A stretch of DNA of 64,000 nucleotides from Glandiceps talaboti (GCF_964340395.1 NC_135551.1:32241455-32305454); one strand, 5' to 3'; shown: positions 1-12,415, counted from the stretch's first letter. A program made the numbers and translations. The notes: generated by a model from the letters alone, not told the origin.

Positions 1-520
1 CCATCTTAGTTTCCGTACGGCGACAATCCCAAGTACCCGGAAGAGAGTCATTCTCAGCCATACGTTACAGTGGTAACACTCGTTCATGTTCGATTACCTT
101 TCATAAAGAAAACACAACGAAATGGTTGAAGTGATCTTTTTTTTTTATTTCTTTTCATCACAAAAACAAAATCTGTGTGATCAAAAGTGTTGTAAACTAA
201 ACCAGAAAGAATTATCGCCCTGGCTAAACTTCTCGCTGAACTAGAGTAAGGTCCAAGCCTCGATAGTACGTGAGGAAATCGTCTCAAACTAGCGATACAA
301 CTTTCAAAATATAACTTGACATGTCTTCATTTGTTAGAGTTATACAATTCAAGAAGGGTTTTCACTCGAAAAAAACAATTCTGTGAATAATGACACTCTG
401 AACGCAGCGATTTCTCGGACGAAGTTACCACTGTAACGTATTGGCTGGCAACGACTTGCTTCCGGGTTAGTCCCTCATGCATCCGGGTACTTAAGATTGT
501 CGCAGTACGGAAACTCACTT
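1..520. repeat. Inverted-repeat (foldback) element, cut by the window start
   Basis: Positions about 11-41 (containing TTCCGTACGGCGACAATC) reappear as an imperfect reverse complement at about 483-513, and 57-78 (ATACGTTACAGTGGTAAC) is the reverse complement of 424-446. This makes arms of at least 70 bp around a 340-bp centre with no coding signal. The left arm starts at or before base 1, so the outer end and any target duplication cannot be seen. It is probably a non-autonomous DNA transposon (MITE). The short open frames across it are mirror images created by the inverted repeat. Confidence 0.55.
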
Positions 521-1019
521 GCCATGCATTACCACATCGGTAGTTTTGATGCTGTAATTTTGCCACCAATATTGATCGTACAAAAACAAAACCCACAAAG
601 TACTTTCCCTTTCAAAATGTGATAATTTTACAAAGAGTATTATCGTTTTTATTGACGACTGACTCTGTCAAAAATCTTCCCATACACTTCAGTTCAGGCT
701 AGGCATGCACGATATCTCACTTGATCGTGAGGTGTGTATACTGGAATGAACCATTCTGTAGGAGGGGTGGAGAATTTGGATTTGAAGTTTACAACCCAGT
801 TTCGAACAAATATTTGTCATTTGGGCGCACAATGCGTAGAATTAAGACTACAGCACATATTACATTGCTTGTTTGACGTTTGACGTTTGAAAAGTTGCAG
901 TTTACCTAAAGTCTAGCGGACTGATTTCCAATATGGCATCGGTCATAATGCTCATTAACATATTCATTTTTTTTTTAAATTACAAAAAAAAAATCATACA
1001 AAATAGAAAAGAAGACGTG

Positions 1020-1285
1020 CTGACTTGAAATTAACAAATCTAAGTAAGCTACTCCCTGCGCATCAACACACCAGATATCAAATCAATCTGACAAGAAGTA
1101 CGTGAGGAGATGATGAAAATGTCATTTTATGAAAAAAAATTGAAAATGGCACAGATCAACTTGGCATGAACAAATCTGAATAGCCCCCCCCCCCCCCACC
1201 AGGGAACATGCACACCAAATATCGAAGAATTCTGACAGTCACTTTCGGAGAAGATAATGAAAATATAAAAGTTTGACGGACACCT
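1020..1285. repeat. Degenerate dispersed repeat with poly-C tract
   Basis: Two related blocks follow each other at about 1060-1150 and 1200-1285. Each contains a phrase of the type ACACCAAATATC, then an AAT-TCTGACA segment, then GGAGA-GATGA(T)GAAAAT. A C(14)-type tract at about 1185-1198 separates them. The family has the look of the abundant untranslated repeats of marine invertebrates, but I cannot name it. The rest of 597-1020 shows nothing beyond A/T homopolymers. Confidence 0.4.
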
Positions 1286-1502
1286 ATGATTCACTCTACT
1301 CTCTATACTCTACACAACCTATACCTAAAGCTACGCTTTCGCTGACAGCGGAGCTAAAAAGACATTTAGCAACAATGGGCATATCTTTCAAGAAGAGATC
1401 ATCTGACACATATGTACATGTATGTATGAGGAAGATTGACAGCACACATTGGCTGACAGGAATACATGATGATGACATTGTCAAATGGGTGACATGTATG
1501 GG
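1273..1502 (+). other. Possible unrecognised exon (open frame, low support)
   Basis: An open frame reads through to a GG|GTAAAT donor-like sequence at about 1500. Its second half (from about 1350) has protein-like composition with residues such as HWLTGIHDDDIVKWV. A possible acceptor, CTGACAG, ends at 1349. I do not recognise the peptide. The first part (1273-1290) lies in a dispersed repeat, the pyrimidine tract is poor, and no partner exon was found, so this could be chance or a transposon remnant. Confidence 0.2.
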
Positions 1503-1844
1503 GTAAATTTTCTCTTCAAATAACCTGCATGCAATCTCACTAATAGTGTTCTTTTGGAATCAACATGAAAGTCTGGAGGATCTTACACATGCTTTTTATG
1601 ATTATTCTGTATGACATTTCATAAAGTAAACTTGGCAAAGGTCAGCTTAGCTTTACATGTAACTTCAAGACACTATATCTTTTCCCTCTTCCATATGTAA
1701 CTATAGTAATTAGGACCCACAAGATCAATTGATATTTCCCTGTCTAAAATAAATCAGTTAAGGACACTGTTGTGTTGTGTTGTGTAACATAGATTATTCT
1801 TTGTGCCATGGTATCAAATAATTTGTAGTAATCAATAGACCATT

Positions 1845-2950
1845 TGTATTTGACTCAACAGCTAGGTCATGAGATTGATCATTATCAATTAGTCAAATGC
1901 AAATGGTCTGTTAACAGCTAGGTCAAGAGACTCATTATCAATTAGTTAAACGCAAATGGTCTTTTGACAGCTAGGTCATGAGATTGATCATTATCAATTA
2001 GTCAAATGCAAATGGTCTATTAACAGCTAGGTCATGAGACTCATTTTCAATTAGTTAAATGCAAATGGTCTATTGACAGCTAGGTCATGAGACTCATCAA
2101 TTAGTTAAATGCAAATGGCCTATTAACAGCTAGGTCATGAGACTCATTATCAATTAGTTGAATTTGAATTTGAATTTGAATTTGAATTAATGGGTAAGAA
2201 CAAGCTATGCTTGATAAACCCCATGTCTATTACTCAGGTAATAGACATTAGTTAAATGCAAATGGTTTATTGACAGCTTGGTCATGAGATTGATCATTAT
2301 CAATTAGTTAAATGCAAATGGTCGATTGACAGCTAGGTCATGAGACTCGTCAATTAGTCAAATGCAAATGGTCTATTGACAGCTAGGTCATGAGACTTGT
2401 CAATTAGTCAAATGCAAATGGTCTATTGACAGCTAGGTCATGAGACTCATTATCAATTAGTCAAATGCGAATGGTCTATTGACAACTAGGTCATGAGATT
2501 CGTTATCAATTAGTCAAATGCAAATGGTCTATTGACAGTTAGGTCATATGACTCATTATCAATTAGTCATATGCAAATGGTCTATTGACAGCTAGGTCAT
2601 GAGACTCATTATCAATTAGTCAAATGCAAATGGTCTATTGACAGCTAGGTCATGAGACTCATTATCAATTAGTTAAATGCAAATGGTCTATTGACAGCTA
2701 GGTCATGAGACTCTTCAATTAGTCAAATGCAAATGGTCTATTAACAGGTAGGTCATGAGACTCATTATCATTTGAATGCAAATGGTCTATTAACAGCTAG
2801 GTCATGAAACTCATCAATTAGTTAAATGCAAATGGTCTATTGACAGCTAGGTCATGAGGCTCATTATCATTTGAATGCAAATGGTCTATTAACAGCTAGG
2901 TCATGAGACCCATTATCATTGAAGGCAAATGGTCTATTGACAGCTATATA
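1845..2950. repeat. Minisatellite, about 50-57 bp unit, about 19 copies
   Basis: The unit is of the form CTATTGACAGCTAGGTCATGAG, ACTCATTATCAATTAGT, CAAATGCAAATGGT. About 19 copies of the AGGTCA core occur between 1862 and 2900. Copies differ mainly by presence or absence of an ATTATC block, which explains the variable length. The array is interrupted at about 2158-2250 by (GAATTT)n and an unrelated segment containing a TAATAGACAT inverted pair. Most units contain both AGGTCA and the octamer ATGCAAAT. Confidence 0.9.
2158..2190. repeat. (GAATTT)n microsatellite inside the minisatellite
   Basis: About five copies of a hexamer of the type TGAATT interrupt the minisatellite. The following 60 bases up to about 2250 are not part of the unit. 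Confidence 0.8.
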
Positions 2951-3179
2951 AGTAGGAAACCATGATAAAATTGTTTTATAAATTAAAAATCCAAAATAAA
3001 TACCCAACCCTCATACATCACTTTAGGTTTTGGTCACACTGTTTATTCTAGCTAAAATTGAATATTACTGCCTAGGCACATCATAAATATAACAAACATT
3101 TGATTTCTTGGTCAACATGATGACTTATACTCTATGTGATTCACATGCTATGATGCATTACTCTAGGCATGTATGAGAA

Positions 3180-3760
3180 CGATCTAAAGAGAAAAACCTT
3201 ATAGTTCTATGGCATGAAGTAAAATGCTATTACATGTACTGAGACTTGGAATAAAATATAGACGATGCCCATAGCATTATCAAATTAATACTCAATATTT
3301 CAAAATATAAATTCAAAATTGTTCATGCTTTGTGAAACCCATTATTCTGTCATATGTTGCTAAAGTTCTGTATGCATTCACAAGAGTGTGCATGATACCG
3401 TTAACTGTATCAAATTTAACAGCAATATCTTGAAATTTAATAATTTAGAATATTCCATGCTTTGTGGGCTCAACTTTCTGTTAAACGTTAATTGGAAAAG
3501 GTGAAGGTGATGCTAGACAATATCAAATTTATATTCACTATTTTGAAGTTTAATAATTCACAATATTTCACACTTTTAGAGGGTTTAGATTTCTGTCCTG
3601 TTTATTGCAATGGCAGTCAAATAATGAAACAATATCAAATTTATATTCATTATTCACATGCACTCATAAAGCTGTCAATTTGTACAAGAATCCTATGAAA
3701 TTCTATCAACATGACTCATAAAATTTGTAATATTGAAGAGCTGTGAAATAAAGGACCAAA
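3180..3760. repeat. Degenerate tandem repeat, about 111-129 bp period
   Basis: The phrase TATCAAATT(T/A) recurs at about 3279, 3408, 3519 and 3633. Each is followed by a TATTTTGAAGTTTAATAATT-like block and preceded by a GCATG or GTGATGC-like block. This indicates four diverged units. No coding potential is visible. Confidence 0.5.
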
Positions 3761-4344
3761 GAGACCATTTCTGATTCAGTGAAAATACCTTTAAATAGTG
3801 ATATCAGGTTTTCAGCTTCACAATGTCCTAGTGACACATTTTACTAACTTGTAAGTTCTAGATTTGTATGATGAATTAGCATGCATACACCAAACATTTG
3901 GCTTTTAATTGGTAAGGGGTGGATAGTTGGCAAAACTTGCAATACATTTCCATACTTTCATGCACCACAATGAAAAAAATTACATTGATACAAAGTGAGT
4001 ACAATACAGCCTTAGATCACCTCAACACTTGTTTAAGATTTCCTTGATGGTAAACTGTAATAATCTGTCTTTGGTGTAATGATTATAGTTATACTTGTAT
4101 CTCCACTGGCATCAGTTTCAATTCTAACAAAGACTATATTGTTACATGATGCGATACTCATATATCAAAATCACATATGACATATGTTTATATATGTTTG
4201 ATTTCATTAAATCCTAACATCCTGTAGTTATGAAGAATGTATATTACAAGCCCAGGGTATTCATTGAACTTGAACACAGCTATACACCCTCCTGTATGGA
4301 ATATAATGCATCCATGACAACTCAAATATGGCATATTTTGTCAT

Positions 4345-4672
4345 TTGTGTAGTTTAGTTTCTATATGACGTATTAAGATTACGATCATCTAAACTTAAAT
4401 TTTGGGAACGTCATTATTCTAGCACAGAAATCACAAAATGACAGGCAGTTGTAATTGGTTAGTTCCTTTCGACAATTGCTCATTAACCAATGCCAATTCT
4501 CCTGTCTCAAACTAAAATCATGTGGGGACACGATAATGACAAGTCCATATGAACACAGTTAGGGGTAGCACAGATTTGTGTGCTAGAATAATGACTTTCC
4601 CTATACATGAGTGGAGATGATCATAGTAATCATAATGCATCACATAGGAACTAGACTATAATTTGTACTTCT
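4345..4672. repeat. Palindromic foldback element (MITE-like)
   Basis: The left arm (from about 4345) and right arm (to about 4672) are imperfect reverse complements. The best blocks are 4403-4433 against 4573-4603 (GTCATTATTCTAGCACA) and 4369-4390 against 4610-4640 (GATCATCT blocks). Inner blocks GACAGG with AATTGG also pair, and the right arm has about 70 extra bases. No open frame encodes a transposase, so this is a non-autonomous element. The ends and target duplication are not certain. Confidence 0.6.
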
Positions 4673-6119
4673 GTCTTCCATTTTCGGTGTGTATAAGCTC
4701 TTTATACACTGTAGTTCATTAAAACAGCACCATAGGTGTATTTGGTATACTGCTCACATCCCTGGCATTTTGAAACCTACTAAATTATACCAGTACATGT
4801 ACCCTATAGTAAATACCTCTAAACAGTGCTTTTTAACATTCAAGTACAAGTGCATGTTCTCCAAGTGGACTGGGACACCTGAAATGACTGGACCATGCAG
4901 ACATTATCTATTCAAATCAGCTTTATCCTAGGGGGCCTAAACCTATTGTATCCCAATACGTGACATTATGATGACCCAAACCCAAAGACTGCTTACAATT
5001 TACACTTTCCCTGCTAAAATGAGTTTTTCTCAATAAATTCAATCCCAGGTTCTCAAAATGGTGTTATTATATGACTTCCTAGTAAGCCATATCAAGGATT
5101 ACTTTCTGTAGTTCAGGGAAAACTTTTTCTGTAACTCTGCCAGACAACTGCTTTATTAGTCCAAGATGGACCCGTACTTGAAATTGATTGAAAGAACAGT
5201 ACAATAAACATATCACTGTTATCAGTATCAAAAATGGTTTTAATTTTTCATTAACAGAAAACTTATAGACATGTACAAAGCATAGCAATCAGATAAAGTA
5301 TGCTAGCTACATGTATCTCCCACCACATTACAATCTAATACAATCAATGATAGCTGCTCTGCTTATGTAATAATGACCTTTAATATTTTTTACAATGGAA
5401 AGACTGAGAACCACACATTATATCGATTGAATATACTGTAACTGACCACTTCTACAAGAAGTTATTGAGTGGAAAAGCGAACAATCAAATTAGGGTGATT
5501 CCTAATTCAGTTACATAGTCAGCTAAAAATAGATTTTGTGGTGGTGCAGTCCAAATCAATAGTAATACATCCCACAGTAATCCTATTGATTCAATGAGAT
5601 ATTGTGTCTAAACTGATTAATTAGGAATACAGGCTACTGATTCTCTTTGAAAAGAAACAGGACAGTTATATTGACTTATAGAGATAATTGGTACAATCTG
5701 ATTTTTTTACTGAATACACTGATTTCATCTAAGACCTGGTATGTCCTTAGTTATGGTGAGATCCAAGGTTATTATCTGGAGATTGAGGATTACTCAGTTG
5801 ATACAGGATGACACCTCACTGGGTTTTTCTCCATATAATTGTGACATATATCTGATACTGTTTACAAGTGTGAATTCTGAAAATCACAGCTCTATATGTA
5901 TTCATGACAATGACAGTATCATATATCCATGGAATTGGAAAGGGTGTTATTGTAAAATATACTTATTCTACACTAAAGTATACATATCAATTGAAGAGTT
6001 GGTACAGACATCAAATAACAACCCTCCAAAATATTTTCTAATCAGTATTTCTGTCTTTAGTTATTGGGGGTTGTTGTTGTTGTTCTTCTTCTTCTTGTTG
6101 TTAAATTTACCATAACAAT
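4673..6119. other. No gene seen
   Basis: AT-rich sequence. A weak foldback pairs about 5500-5520 with about 5610-5635 around CCTAATTCAGT. The open frames here (for example 5741-6115) have the amino-acid composition of translated non-coding DNA and no domain I recognise. Confidence 0.5.
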
Positions 6120-6310
6120 GTATGGTGAGGGGTGTTAAATGTATGTAACATTGCTTTGGGGGAGGAAGGGGTTGTATTAAATGTACCATATTGTATGGGA
6201 GGTGGGGGTGGGGTGTTAAATGTACCATACCTTTGTATTGGAGGAAGAGGGGTTTGTATTAAATATACCATATTGTATGGGAGGTGGGGGTGGGGTGTTA
6301 AATGTACCAA
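6120..6310. repeat. G-rich tandem repeat (about 84 bp period, about 2.2 copies)
   Basis: Blocks 6173-6227 and 6257-6309 are nearly identical (ATTGTATGGGAGGTGGGG, then GTGTTAAATGTACCA). A shorter related copy lies at 6120-6165. The GGGAGGTGGGGGTGGGG stretches are G-quadruplex-capable on the plus strand. Confidence 0.75.
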
Positions 6311-7040
6311 ATCTTGAAATAATCTTGAACTTGCCGAGGTTTAAGATGTAATTTTTCAAGCAAAATCTAGTATTTTAATTTCTATGAAAAGTACTCGGGA
6401 AGAACGCTCATGTAACATGTGAAAACATCACTAGAGTAAGTTGGAAAGTGAACCTTGTCTATCAAATATTCTACTTCTGGGGCACTCAGTTGAGAACGGT
6501 ATATTGGTCCTTAATACCCATGCAGGCAAACCTGATCTTGAAGAAGCATGACTATTGTATACACACTGTGTACACATAGATAAATGTATTTATCATGTAT
6601 TTATGGATACTTAATTTACAACAAATAAAACAACTTCTACTGTTGCACAAATGCTGTGTAATTTCATCTCTCCAAGCAGTTAAAATGTCATATATATATA
6701 GTTGTATCAATCAATACGATTGGAAGCTACAGATAGCCTATAGACTATTATATCAATCAATCAATCTTTAGTACGCTACATACACTACCAGAGAACATGG
6801 TATGGTACAGATTTTGAAAAACAAAAATGAAATATAAAAGGTTCACAATTGGTAAAAAGTATACAATCAACTTGCTGTATGGAACATGATACTAGGAAGA
6901 TATAAATGTCATAAAAGCTAATCCTCCATCTCATGTGATGGTAATGTAGATGTACATGTAATAGCCCAGTAGGTACATAGACATACATACACTGATTACA
7001 GTATACACTTTATTCTATTTTTCAACTTCTACAATTTTTT

Positions 7041-7511
7041 GCTCCCTATAGCATAGTGGTTTAGCACACAGGATTAGCAGTCGGGAGGTCATAGATTTGA
7101 ATCCCACTGGAAACAGGGAATTTTTCTGTGACCTACCCAAACCCAGGGTGAGTGTTCTACAGATTTGATGGGTAGGCTGTATCACTTAGCCTTGTCTCAC
7201 TCACAAGATGAGTACGAATTTGGGGGGACTCCTGGAGTAATGACTCGAAAAGTTGGGGATGATTACTAACACGGCGCCTGCAGGTGCTATGCTTGCTGGG
7301 CCTGGGTGACTCCAGGATAGCCTGTGAACTGTCTGGGAAAGCCTTGACAGTTCCACAGCAACGTGATACGGAGTGTGCAACATAGCCCTGTCATGTAGTC
7401 CCAAACCTGATTTGGAGCATTGTGTGTGTGTGTTTGTGTGCATATGTCTGCATAACAGAAAATCACTGGGAGCAATTCCCAGCACAAAAAAAAAAAAAAA
7501 AAAAAAAAAAT
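7041..7511 (+). mobile_element. tRNA-derived SINE with poly(A) tail
   Basis: The 5' end is tRNA-like. A box A match, TAGCATAGTGG, lies at 7049-7059. A box B match, GATTTGAATCC (9 of 11 to the consensus), lies at 7094-7104, 45 bases downstream and so within normal tRNA spacing. An unrelated body follows with a (TG)n stretch near 7422-7440, and the element ends in an A-run at about 7486-7510. Such elements are transcribed by RNA polymerase III and moved by a partner LINE. The body family was not recognised. Target duplications are obscured by AC/CA-rich flanks. The open frames on both strands here are products of the homopolymer. Confidence 0.7.
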
Positions 7512-7794
7512 CCACACACACAAACAAAAACAAACAAAACTTCTGCAATTTGTTCATGCATGTAAATCTACCAGAACAGCTTCTATGCTACAGTGACTCA
7601 ACAGGACAATGTGGCTTCTATATATACTAGTACCTCTACAACAATACAACATGAACTCTGTTATGTGCCCCCACCTCCCAAAAATTTCAACACCCCCCCC
7701 CCCCCAACAATTACAACTGGTAGTCTACTTCATCCTACAAGCCTATAAAACAGCACATAGCTCTATTTATTAACACAATGCGGCACCTGTTGTA

Positions 7795-7938
7795 AAGGGT
7801 TTGAGAAAGTATGATGGCATAACACAATCTCTTATTGAGCTTCACTGGCTGCCTATCAAGGCAAGAGTTGATTATAAAGTAATTGTACTACATGAACTTA
7901 AAACACATCTGTTTAAACAATATTATAAACTGTGTTAA
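7795..7938 (+). pseudogene. LINE reverse-transcriptase C-terminal relic
   Basis: The plus-strand frame reads through HWLPIKARVDYK (about 7840-7875), a signature of the C-terminal region after the reverse-transcriptase domain in jockey/CR1/L2-type LINEs. It continues into LKTHLFKQYYKLC and a stop at 7936-7938. The segment normally lying between these two motifs is missing, so this is an internally deleted 3' fragment. There is no endonuclease or catalytic domain nearby. Confidence 0.6.
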
Positions 7939-7939
7939 T

Positions 7940-10900
7940 TTATTACCATGTGTCTTTTACTAAGTTGTCATTTTAGACTTTTTACTCAACCATTATCAAA
8001 CCCTCATATCCCAGTATCTCACACCTCAATCCCTTCACTGAACGGAACTTGATATAATCAGAAAACTTATAGATAATCTTTCTGTTCCTGTGCATCAAAA
8101 TGTGTTATCAACATTTAACATTCAGAAATGATTGGCAGCATGTCCATTGTAGATGCCAAAGAAAGTGATTGACAAGCTCACAAAATGTTCAAGCTGTCAC
8201 AATATAATGTAACAATGTATACACAACTTGTAAATTTTCACATGTGCCGTACACGTGAATTTCATTGTAGTAAATTTAACTGATATCTTTCCCTACATTC
8301 AATCATGAATATGTTTGCAGTTACATGTAGAGAACCACCCATGTAGTGTACAGAATGACCTTGACACACAGCAAGTCAGCAAAGTTATATGAAATTTGTA
8401 ATCAAAACTTGATGCCTTTCAGCAGGTTTTTGACACTGGATGCAATAGATATATGACGTAGGCACTTTGTGCCAACACAGAGAATTTTCTCATAATGTGG
8501 GAAAAGTTACTTTTATACAGTTTGTATATACAGCCTGGGCCAGTAAATTTATAATCACATACCCAGATTTCAATTTTGTGGACTTTGGTTTCATCGTAGA
8601 ATTGCAACACTAGAATGGATACAGAACATGTATTATGTATATATATATATATATATGATACTGGCCATAGAGTGATTCTTCCAGTAGTGGCACACAAGCA
8701 CTGAACTCTTGGTACATGAACGGCAATCTTAAAAAGTTTGAAATCCCTGCAGCAATCCAGATAAATCTGCACTCTCAGAATAGTGTAAATTATGGAATAG
8801 GTACCAATTATAAAAGATTGAAAGTAACAATTATATGATTACATATGAAAAGTGGATAAATATCTGAGTGTCTTGAAATCATAACACTTTGTTTGACAGA
8901 GATTACACTCATTCTTGTAAGTGTTCTATAGAGCTTTAGAAATATAAATGTAAATTTGAACACTATTGGTATCCTAGCAACCATACCCATTCCTTGAAAT
9001 ATCACACTTTCCATGACTACAAAAGTAGGAATGGATCAGTAATGTCAAATTGAGGAATAATTGAACGGCTATAAAAGTAACATCTGATGTGAAATATATT
9101 CCTAAACCTTGGTCCTCACTTCCTCTAACTTCAACCCTGTCTGCCATAAATTGAATTTCTTTGCCACACAATCACTGAGCTACAAGTGGACAATATCCCT
9201 GCAAGCGGGAAACCAAATACTCGACTGTAAATTTGCAAATTTGACAGTTTCCAATTTTCCCTTCTGCTTATATTAAAGCAGTGGCTCATATACAAATGCC
9301 AATGCAATGAATAAAATTCATAACCCAATATGCCGGGAGATGCGGAACCCATTAGAGTGAATTGAGCGTTCTCAATTCTTTAATGCACTGAGAACGCAAA
9401 GCTAGCATATTACTATATGGTGATCCTTTATGTGAACTTCCTTTGATGTGATGCTATTATATACACCCAATATTTGATATTTAAATTTCGTGAGGAAATT
9501 TACTACATTAGAAGTGAGCTCCAATTCTGAAGTGTAATTTAAATGAACAAATGCTCTAAATTACCTGAAACTGGAATGTAAGGGTACGCAATTTATTCTT
9601 TTTACTAAATTTTAGAGAGCATTTGCACATTAATTTTGTACGAATTTGTAGTTAAGTTAAAGGCAGCAGTTGGCTCTAACAATGTATATCTGCACATTAA
9701 TCTATCAAAATAACAAAGAATTTATCCTGGCATTGCAGAATATTTGCAACTTACAATATGGATTAATTTGTCTTACGTTGGCTTTTTGCCTTGAAGACAA
9801 ACCTACATGTATCTCTATTCCCATATATATCACCATAGCAACAACATTTTATAAGGACCTTTTCTTTTACAATACTTTTAATAAACATGCCTACATGTCC
9901 AAGATATCAAATTGCAACTTCCTTGTCTTACTAATCAATTAGTTGTTGCAAAGCTTATACATTATTATTATGGTAACTTTTTGAAAAGTAGTCATTAATT
10001 ATTGATAAATTTAGTGATCAATCCAAGCTTTGGACTACATGTATACCATAATTATAATAACTTTCTGATTTCTATACATTGTTGTTATCTAATTTAAAAC
10101 ATATTTCAATGCATCATTGAGAAAGATAAGACTTCAACCTCTAGTTATCTCGCTTACAAAACATATTATCATGGTCAAGTGTCAAAATTATTTACATGTA
10201 CCCTCTCAGAAAATTTGACATGCCCCTGACACAACTATTTCTTGAGACATTTTATATGATGTCACCCTATTCTATCACTGTACTACATAGTGAGAGACCA
10301 ATATGACCTCTATTAAAAGTGAAAGATACAATTTTATGTTGTGGGTCAAAATGATAAAAAGTAGTAATAATTAGTTCTTGTATCACAATCATAGGTTCTA
10401 ACAAGTATGCTTGCCTGTTCAGGTCAATAGGCTATATCATGTTAAACTTTCTGTTTGCTGACTTTACCAGGTTTTCTTGTGAGTGAGCACACAGTAAAAG
10501 ATGGGGGGGGGGGGGGGGAGACATCATCTTTGGTGGGCCATAAGACATTGATGAGTTTCAGTGGCACATCAAATTAACTTAGATGACACATTACATTGGT
10601 AGTGTGACTTACAGTTCAATTATCATCTTGATCTGCAACAACAAAAATGTTTGTCTTTTAATAGACATATATATAGACAAGTCAGGAATGGTTGTTAGAT
10701 TGCAAATGCTGGCTGCATTAAGATATTAAATGTTTTAAGAAAGAAAACTGTGATAAAGCATCACAGTTCAAAGCATACAACATTAGAAGTAGATTGCATT
10801 GAGAAATAAATGACTTTTAATTGCTTTGCCATTATTAAAATGTACTGGGAAATCCTTTAAGTATTAATCAATATATATTTGAAGTCTACCAACAGTGCAA

Positions 10901-11815
10901 TGAAATGTTCACATATCTAATTGTCTTCAGTTGTAACTGTCACTTTGTCTTTCACTTTGTTCTAAGTCTTATTGTTAAAACCAAGTCAATATTGCTAAAT
11001 ATCATTTAACAATGGTTTATCACAGTCACACTTTTCAGACAAAAATCAATTTATTTCCAATTATTTAAAGAATCACTATTGACCTACACTAAAATTCACA
11101 TTTGGCAATTTTTTGGATTACCTCACTTAATTGAAAGTGATTGATTATTGCTTCAGCCAATCAGATAGCCCAGACATCACAATGAAAGAAATTCCATTAT
11201 CCTAGAGGGTCAACAGGTGATTGAGACCCCATAGACTGCATTGGAAAATCCAATTTCACTTTTGTTGATATCTAATCTAAATTGACAGCAAGTTGGGGCA
11301 GGTTTTACTTCCCATATCAATGATAATTACCATCTAGATTTTCAAGGTCTGAATAACACACTGTATTAATACTCCTGTCAGCACAAAAAATTAGGTTTCT
11401 CAAAGTGTACTCAATCAAATAACTGCAAACAAAATCTAATTTACTTTCATAAGGAATAAAAGTAAGGGAAATAGTGCTGCAATAATTTTGTATATCATAC
11501 TTTGTTTAAAATGAAATCTGGTTGATATTATTAAACTACAGTATTATTTAATATGATTACTTATCATAAATACACAAAGTTTCTATAATAAACTCTCAAT
11601 TGACTGACAAGAACAATCATTTACAAAACTTGAATACTGATATGATAGGAATTGATACTACATATATAGAAACTGGGCTTTCAGCTTACTCATTAAATGA
11701 GACACAGAATAAAAGTATCATTGTTCAATGTGGTAGATATAACAAGTTGGTGATGGTGATAGCAATGCTTTAATTTTGTTGTGCAGTTTAATATTACCAA
11801 CATGTAATCAAGATA
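7940..11815. other. No gene seen (probable SAMD5 intron)
   Basis: AT-rich, non-coding in appearance. Contents noticed are a short (TA)n at about 8636-8656, a G-run at 10502-10519, and a small perfect hairpin with 8-bp arms at 10746-10768. No open frame has a recognisable domain. Confidence 0.5.
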
Positions 11816-11831
11816 ATATATATATATCAGA

Positions 11832-11874
11832 GTTGTCTGATGATCGCACCATGCGTGAAACTCCGAGTTACAAC
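11832..11874 (+). ncRNA. Hammerhead ribozyme-like motif, copy 1
   Basis: Stem I GTTGT (11832-11836) pairs with ACAAC (11870-11874). The core CTGATGA is at 11837-11843. Stem II CGCA/TGCG closes over CCA at 11845-11855. The core GAAA is at 11857-11860. A 3-bp stem III (ACT/AGT over CCG) is followed by T at the cleavage position 11869. This is the type I layout with a minimal stem III. Weak points are a U-U mismatch next to the core in stem II and a GUU rather than GUC cleavage triplet. Self-cleavage is inferred only. Confidence 0.5.
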
Positions 11875-11899
11875 CAAGAAAGAGTTCCAGTACTACCAA

Positions 11900-12019
<120 letters not shown>

Positions 12020-12048
12020 CTCGGTGAGTATCAATCTGCTAAGACAGT

Positions 12049-12071
12049 GCTCTATACCACAGTGGCAGAGC
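12049..12071 (+). ncRNA. Conserved hairpin of module B
   Basis: GCTCT (12049-12053) pairs with AGAGC (12067-12071), and CCA-CAG-TGG forms the apex. The inverted second copy at 12644-12666 has CCG and CGG at the apex, so one A-T pair is replaced by G-C with both strands changed. This supports an RNA-level structure. Confidence 0.45.
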
Positions 12072-12106
12072 GTAATAGTTTTGGTAGTACTGGAACTCTT
12101 TCTTGG

Positions 12107-12146
12107 GTGTAACTCGGATTTTCACGCATATTGCGATCATCTCACT
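12107..12146 (-). ncRNA. Degenerate hammerhead-like motif, copy 2
   Basis: Same module on the minus strand. Stem II (CGCA/TGCG) and GAAAA are present, but the CTGATGA core has lost two bases and reads AGATGA, so catalysis is not expected. It is placed head-to-head with copy 3, four bases apart. Confidence 0.35.
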
Positions 12147-12151
12147 CACGA

Positions 12152-12192
12152 GTGTCTGATGATCGCAATATGCGTGAAAATCCGAGTTACAC
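12152..12192 (+). ncRNA. Hammerhead ribozyme-like motif, copy 3
   Basis: Stem I GTGT (12152-12155) pairs with ACAC (12189-12192). CTGATGA is at 12156-12162, and stem II has an ATA loop. GAAA is at 12176-12179. Stem III has an A-G mismatch (AAT against AGT), so this copy is probably weakened. Confidence 0.4.
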
Positions 12193-12218
12193 CCAAGAAA
12201 GAGTTCCAGTACTACCAA

Positions 12219-12348
<130 letters not shown>

Positions 12349-12374
12349 TTGGTAGTACTGGAACTCTTTCTTGG

Positions 12375-12415
12375 GTGTAACTCGGAGTTTCACGCATATT
12401 GCGATCATCAGACAC
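12375..12415 (-). ncRNA. Hammerhead ribozyme-like motif, copy 4
   Basis: Read on the minus strand from 12415: GTGT stem I, CTGATGA, CGCA-ATA-TGCG stem II, GAA, ACT-CCG-AGT stem III, T, then ACAC closing stem I at 12375. All elements are intact. Compared with copy 1, the fourth base pair of stem I is G-C here and T-A there, a compensatory change, and the stem II loop differs while its stem does not. Confidence 0.5.

Noticed and set aside
1845-2950. CRISPR-like regular repeat array
   Set aside because: The units are contiguous with no unique spacers, and the window is plainly animal genomic DNA. It is a minisatellite.
4440-4515. CCAAT-like inverted pair as a promoter
   Set aside because: The pair is part of the inner arms of the foldback element at 4345-4672.
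5741-6115. 124-codon frame
   Set aside because: It runs into a GTT/CTT-rich repeat, with no domain and background-like codon use.
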